From the NCBI RefSeq assembly GCF_037975245.1, contig NC_092563.1, positions 10,195,001 through 10,259,000 of the forward strand: a DNA stretch of 64,000 nt, given 5' to 3'. Shown here piece after piece: positions 60,840-64,000 of this stretch. Numbering within the stretch: position 1 is the first letter of the stretch; each line of letters begins with the position of its first letter. Under the pieces are notes generated by a model. The model did not search any database and was not told the DNA's origin. It saw nothing but the letters and a program-made list of their open reading frames with translations. Both the position numbers and the translations under genes were made by a program. Source of the stretch: Apostichopus japonicus. Lineage: Eukaryota; Echinodermata; Holothuroidea; Aspidochirotida; Stichopodidae.

Positions 60840-62765
60840 AGGATATAGATATACAGATAATGTTGATACCCACGGGCTAGCAGCATTGCTAATGCCCATG
60901 CCCATACAAGCTAGATAAATAGATAATGTTGATACCCACAGGATAGCAGCATTGCTAATACCCATACCCACACAAGCTAGATAAATAGATAATGTTGATA
61001 CCCACAGGATAGCAGCATTGATAATACCTATAATGTTGATACCAACAGGATAGCAGCATTGCTAATGCCCATACCCATACAAGCTAGATAAATAGATAAT
61101 GTTGATACCCACAGGATAGCAGCATTGATAATACCTATAATGTTGATACCAACAGGATAGCAGCATTGCTAATGCTTATACCCATACAAGCTAGATATAT
61201 ATAGATAATGTTGATACCAACAGGATAGCAGCATTGCTAATGTCAATACTCATACAAGCTAGATAAATAGATAATGTTGATACCCACAGGCTAGCAACAT
61301 TGCTAATACCCATACCCATACAAGCTAAATATATATAATGTTGATACCCACAGGCTATAGCAGCATTGCTAATGCCCATAATTTTGATACCAACAGGATA
61401 GCAGCATTGCTAATGCCCATACCCATACAAGCTAGGTAAATAGATAATGTTGATACCCACAGGCTAACAGCATTGCTAATGCCCATACCCATACAAGCTA
61501 GATAAATAGATAACGTTGATACCCACAGGATAGCAGCATTGCTAATGCCCATACCCATACAAGCTAGATAAATAGATAATGTTGATACCCACAGGATAGC
61601 AGCATTGCTAATGCCCATACCCATACAAGCTAGATAAATAGATAATGTTGATACCCACAGGCTAGCAACATTGCTAATACCCATACCCATACAAGCTAAA
61701 TATATATAAATAATGTTGATACCCACAGGCTAACAGCATTGCTAATGCCCATAATGTTGATACCAACAGGATAGCAGCATTGCTAATGCCCATACCCATA
61801 CAAGCTAGGTAAATAGATAATGTTGATACCCACAGGCTAACAGCATTGCTAACGCCCATACCCATACAAGCTAGATAAATAGATAATGTTGATACCCACA
61901 GGATAGCAGCATTGCTAATGCCCATACCCATACAAGCTAGATAAATAGATAATGTTGATACCCACAGGCTAGCAACATTGCTAATACCCATACCCATACA
62001 AGCTAAATATATATAAATAATGTTGATACCCACAGGCTATAGCAGCATTGCTAATGCCCATAATGTTGATACCAACAGGATAGCAGCATTGCTAATGCCC
62101 ATACCCATACAAGCTAGGTAAATAGATAATGTTGATACCCACAGGCTAACAGCATTGCTAACGCCCATACCCATACAAGCTAGATAAATAGATAATGTTG
62201 ATACCCACAGGATAGCAGCATTGCTAATGCCCATACCCATACAAGCTAGATAAATAGATAATGTTGATACCCACAGGCTAGCAGCATTGCTAATGCCCAT
62301 ACCCATACAAGCTAGATATATGTAAATAATGTTGATACCCACAGGATAGCAGCATTGCTAATGCCCATAACCATACAAGCTAGATATATGTAAATAATGT
62401 TGATACCCACAGGATAGCAGCATTGCTAATGCCCATACCCATACAAGCTAAATATATATAGATAATGTTGATACCCACAGGCTAGCAACATTGCTAATGC
62501 CCATAACCATACAAGCTAGATATATGTAAATAATGTTGATACCCACAGGATAGCAGCATTGCTAATGCCCATACAAGCTAGATAAATAGATAATGTTGAT
62601 ACCCCCATGCTAGCAACATTGCTAATGCCCATAAACATACAAGCTAGATATATAGATAAATGTTGATACCCACAGGATAACAGCATAGGCAATGCCCATA
62701 CCCATACGGGCTATAGTTATACAGATAATGTTGATACCCACGGGCTAGCAGCATTGCTAAGGCAC
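60840..62765 (+). repeat. 66 bp minisatellite downstream of NPC1
   Basis: The unit has gatagcagcattgctaatgc, then ccatacccatacaagctaga and taaatagataatgttgatac. Shorter units (about 36 bp) with cataatgttgatacc are mixed in. 66 is a multiple of 3, so minus-strand frames stay open and give false ORFs with a MGMGISNA repeat. Confidence 0.97.
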
Positions 62766-64000
62766 ATACCCATTAAACGTTTGACTAACCAAACAATCAA
62801 TCGAACCTTCACATGCGCGAGCTATGTAATAATACAAACTCTAAACTTGCATCTTCTGTGGTTGCTGGTTCCAAACATGAGCATTCCTATTATAACATGT
62901 ATTAGTCATCACTTCAGAATGATGGCTTGCACAATGTTTACTCTGATTATTTCTTACTACGTTAACATGTCGCTAATTATGGTTTGTGGTCCTATAAAAT
63001 AATAAAACTTGATATGACCATGTTTATATGACGTCACTTTTTCGAGTAAAGCTTAGCTGTTATGATAACTTAATTATAAAAGTCAATACAATCATTCACT
63101 TCTTCGCATATTGTACGACAAGCAAAATATTATTGTTCATCCGAGGTTTCGCTTAATATGGGCTTTCAACCTCAAAATGCAGAGACCCTGGTACACGTAT
63201 ACTTATATACTGTGAATCGGCACAGCTAACCTCATTATATACGACATTACATTGCAAGAATACCTCTCCCAAATACTGAAATTACAAGCAATCCTTTTTG
63301 ATTGCACCATAGTGAGTACTATTTCAAATTGTAGAAAGACCTATATTCTGCTGATGATCTTATCCATAGCGATCTTGTTGTTAATTACACCTCTCCTTAG
63401 TAGAATTGTGTATAATAATGATTATATGATGCAATTAATGTTTAATAGATAAGTTCATCTGATAGTGAAGTATGGACAGAAGTTTTACCCATTGACATAA
63501 CACAACAGGAATGCTGAGTGCACGATGTCTGCTACATCCATATTCATGATGGGTACATTTAATGTATGTAAAATGTATATGAAATGTTCTTTTAACGTAC
63601 ATTTCGTGATGACATCGTCTCCTCACTAATTTCATTTCTTCAGTTATTTTATAAATTCACATAAACGAAATTCAATTCATTCTTTATAAATAACAGATCA
63701 CTTTAAAGATAAATTTCAATACCGACATGTGCTTTGAAAATTTAGCAATGCTGTATGATTACATTATTTGAGAACAAGGTCATATATATTTTCTTATTGA
63801 CTTTTGTTTGTGTTGCTTTTGTAAAATAGAGTCGGCTGCTTCAGATACTGCGATTATTGCCTTTGTTGTTGGTCATTTACCCTGAACTGGAAACAGTTTA
63901 ATGACATTCACCAGACAGGTACTTTCTATAGGGTTCGGCTCAGTGTTGCTTCAAACTTGGAACCCAGTGCTAAATACATTTATAGCTTTTACAATAAGAT
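62766..64000. other. No gene recognised
   Basis: AT-rich sequence with short unsupported open frames. A small hydrophobic frame at 63252-63452 has no family features. Confidence 0.4.

Noticed and set aside
61191-62342. Minus-strand ORFs with a MGMGISNA repeat
   Set aside because: They come from the 66 bp minisatellite, whose length is a multiple of 3.

Overview
This is eukaryotic, AT-rich, intron-containing DNA that I read as an animal genome. It carries GT-AG introns, a CR1-like LINE fragment, tRNA-derived SINEs, many micro- and minisatellites, and short exons separated by long introns. The gene content (an NPC1 orthologue, a CHST15-type carbohydrate sulfotransferase, and two members of a C2H2-finger protein family common in aquatic animals) suggests a marine invertebrate deuterostome. 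A sea cucumber or another echinoderm is my best guess, but nothing in the sequence proves it.

Layout. From 1 to 2.4 kb there is a short minus-strand gene with two C2H2 fingers and a separate C-terminal exon. From 7.9 to 12.0 kb lies a foldback-like mobile element. Its arms of more than 1 kb are inverted copies built from alternating ~143/158 bp monomers, and a candidate TTA target duplication flanks it. From 13.4 to 18.3 kb there is a decayed plus-strand relative of the 2 kb gene with one in-frame stop and one frameshift; a CR1-like reverse-transcriptase fragment sits in one of its introns. From 17 to 21.3 kb the DNA is repeat-rich, with degenerate tandem units, a tRNA-like SINE head and a 109 bp tandem block.

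From 22.7 to 29.7 kb are the first three coding exons of a CHST15-like sulfotransferase on the minus strand. Its introns hold two arrays of a 20 bp satellite and a roughly 1 kb tandem duplication. The exons for the rest of the catalytic domain were not found. From 31.8 to 33.2 kb there is a 112 bp minisatellite with a 715 bp higher-order period. From 33 to 40.7 kb I see no gene, only simple repeats.

From 40.7 to 60.6 kb is the main gene, a complete NPC1-type sterol transporter on the plus strand. I place 21 coding exons totalling 4200 nt (1399 codons plus stop). All splice phases agree, and one intron uses a GC donor. Its introns hold SINE copies, TA repeats, a 30 bp minisatellite and a fragment copied from its own exon 18. 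From 60.8 to 62.8 kb is a 66 bp minisatellite, and the rest is unannotated.

The genes do not form an operon or pathway. NPC1 exports sterol from lysosomes, the sulfotransferase would act on chondroitin chains in the Golgi, and the finger-protein family has no known function that I can name. Nothing here is clearly a new molecular system. The foldback element and the paired intact/decayed finger-family genes are the most unusual items.
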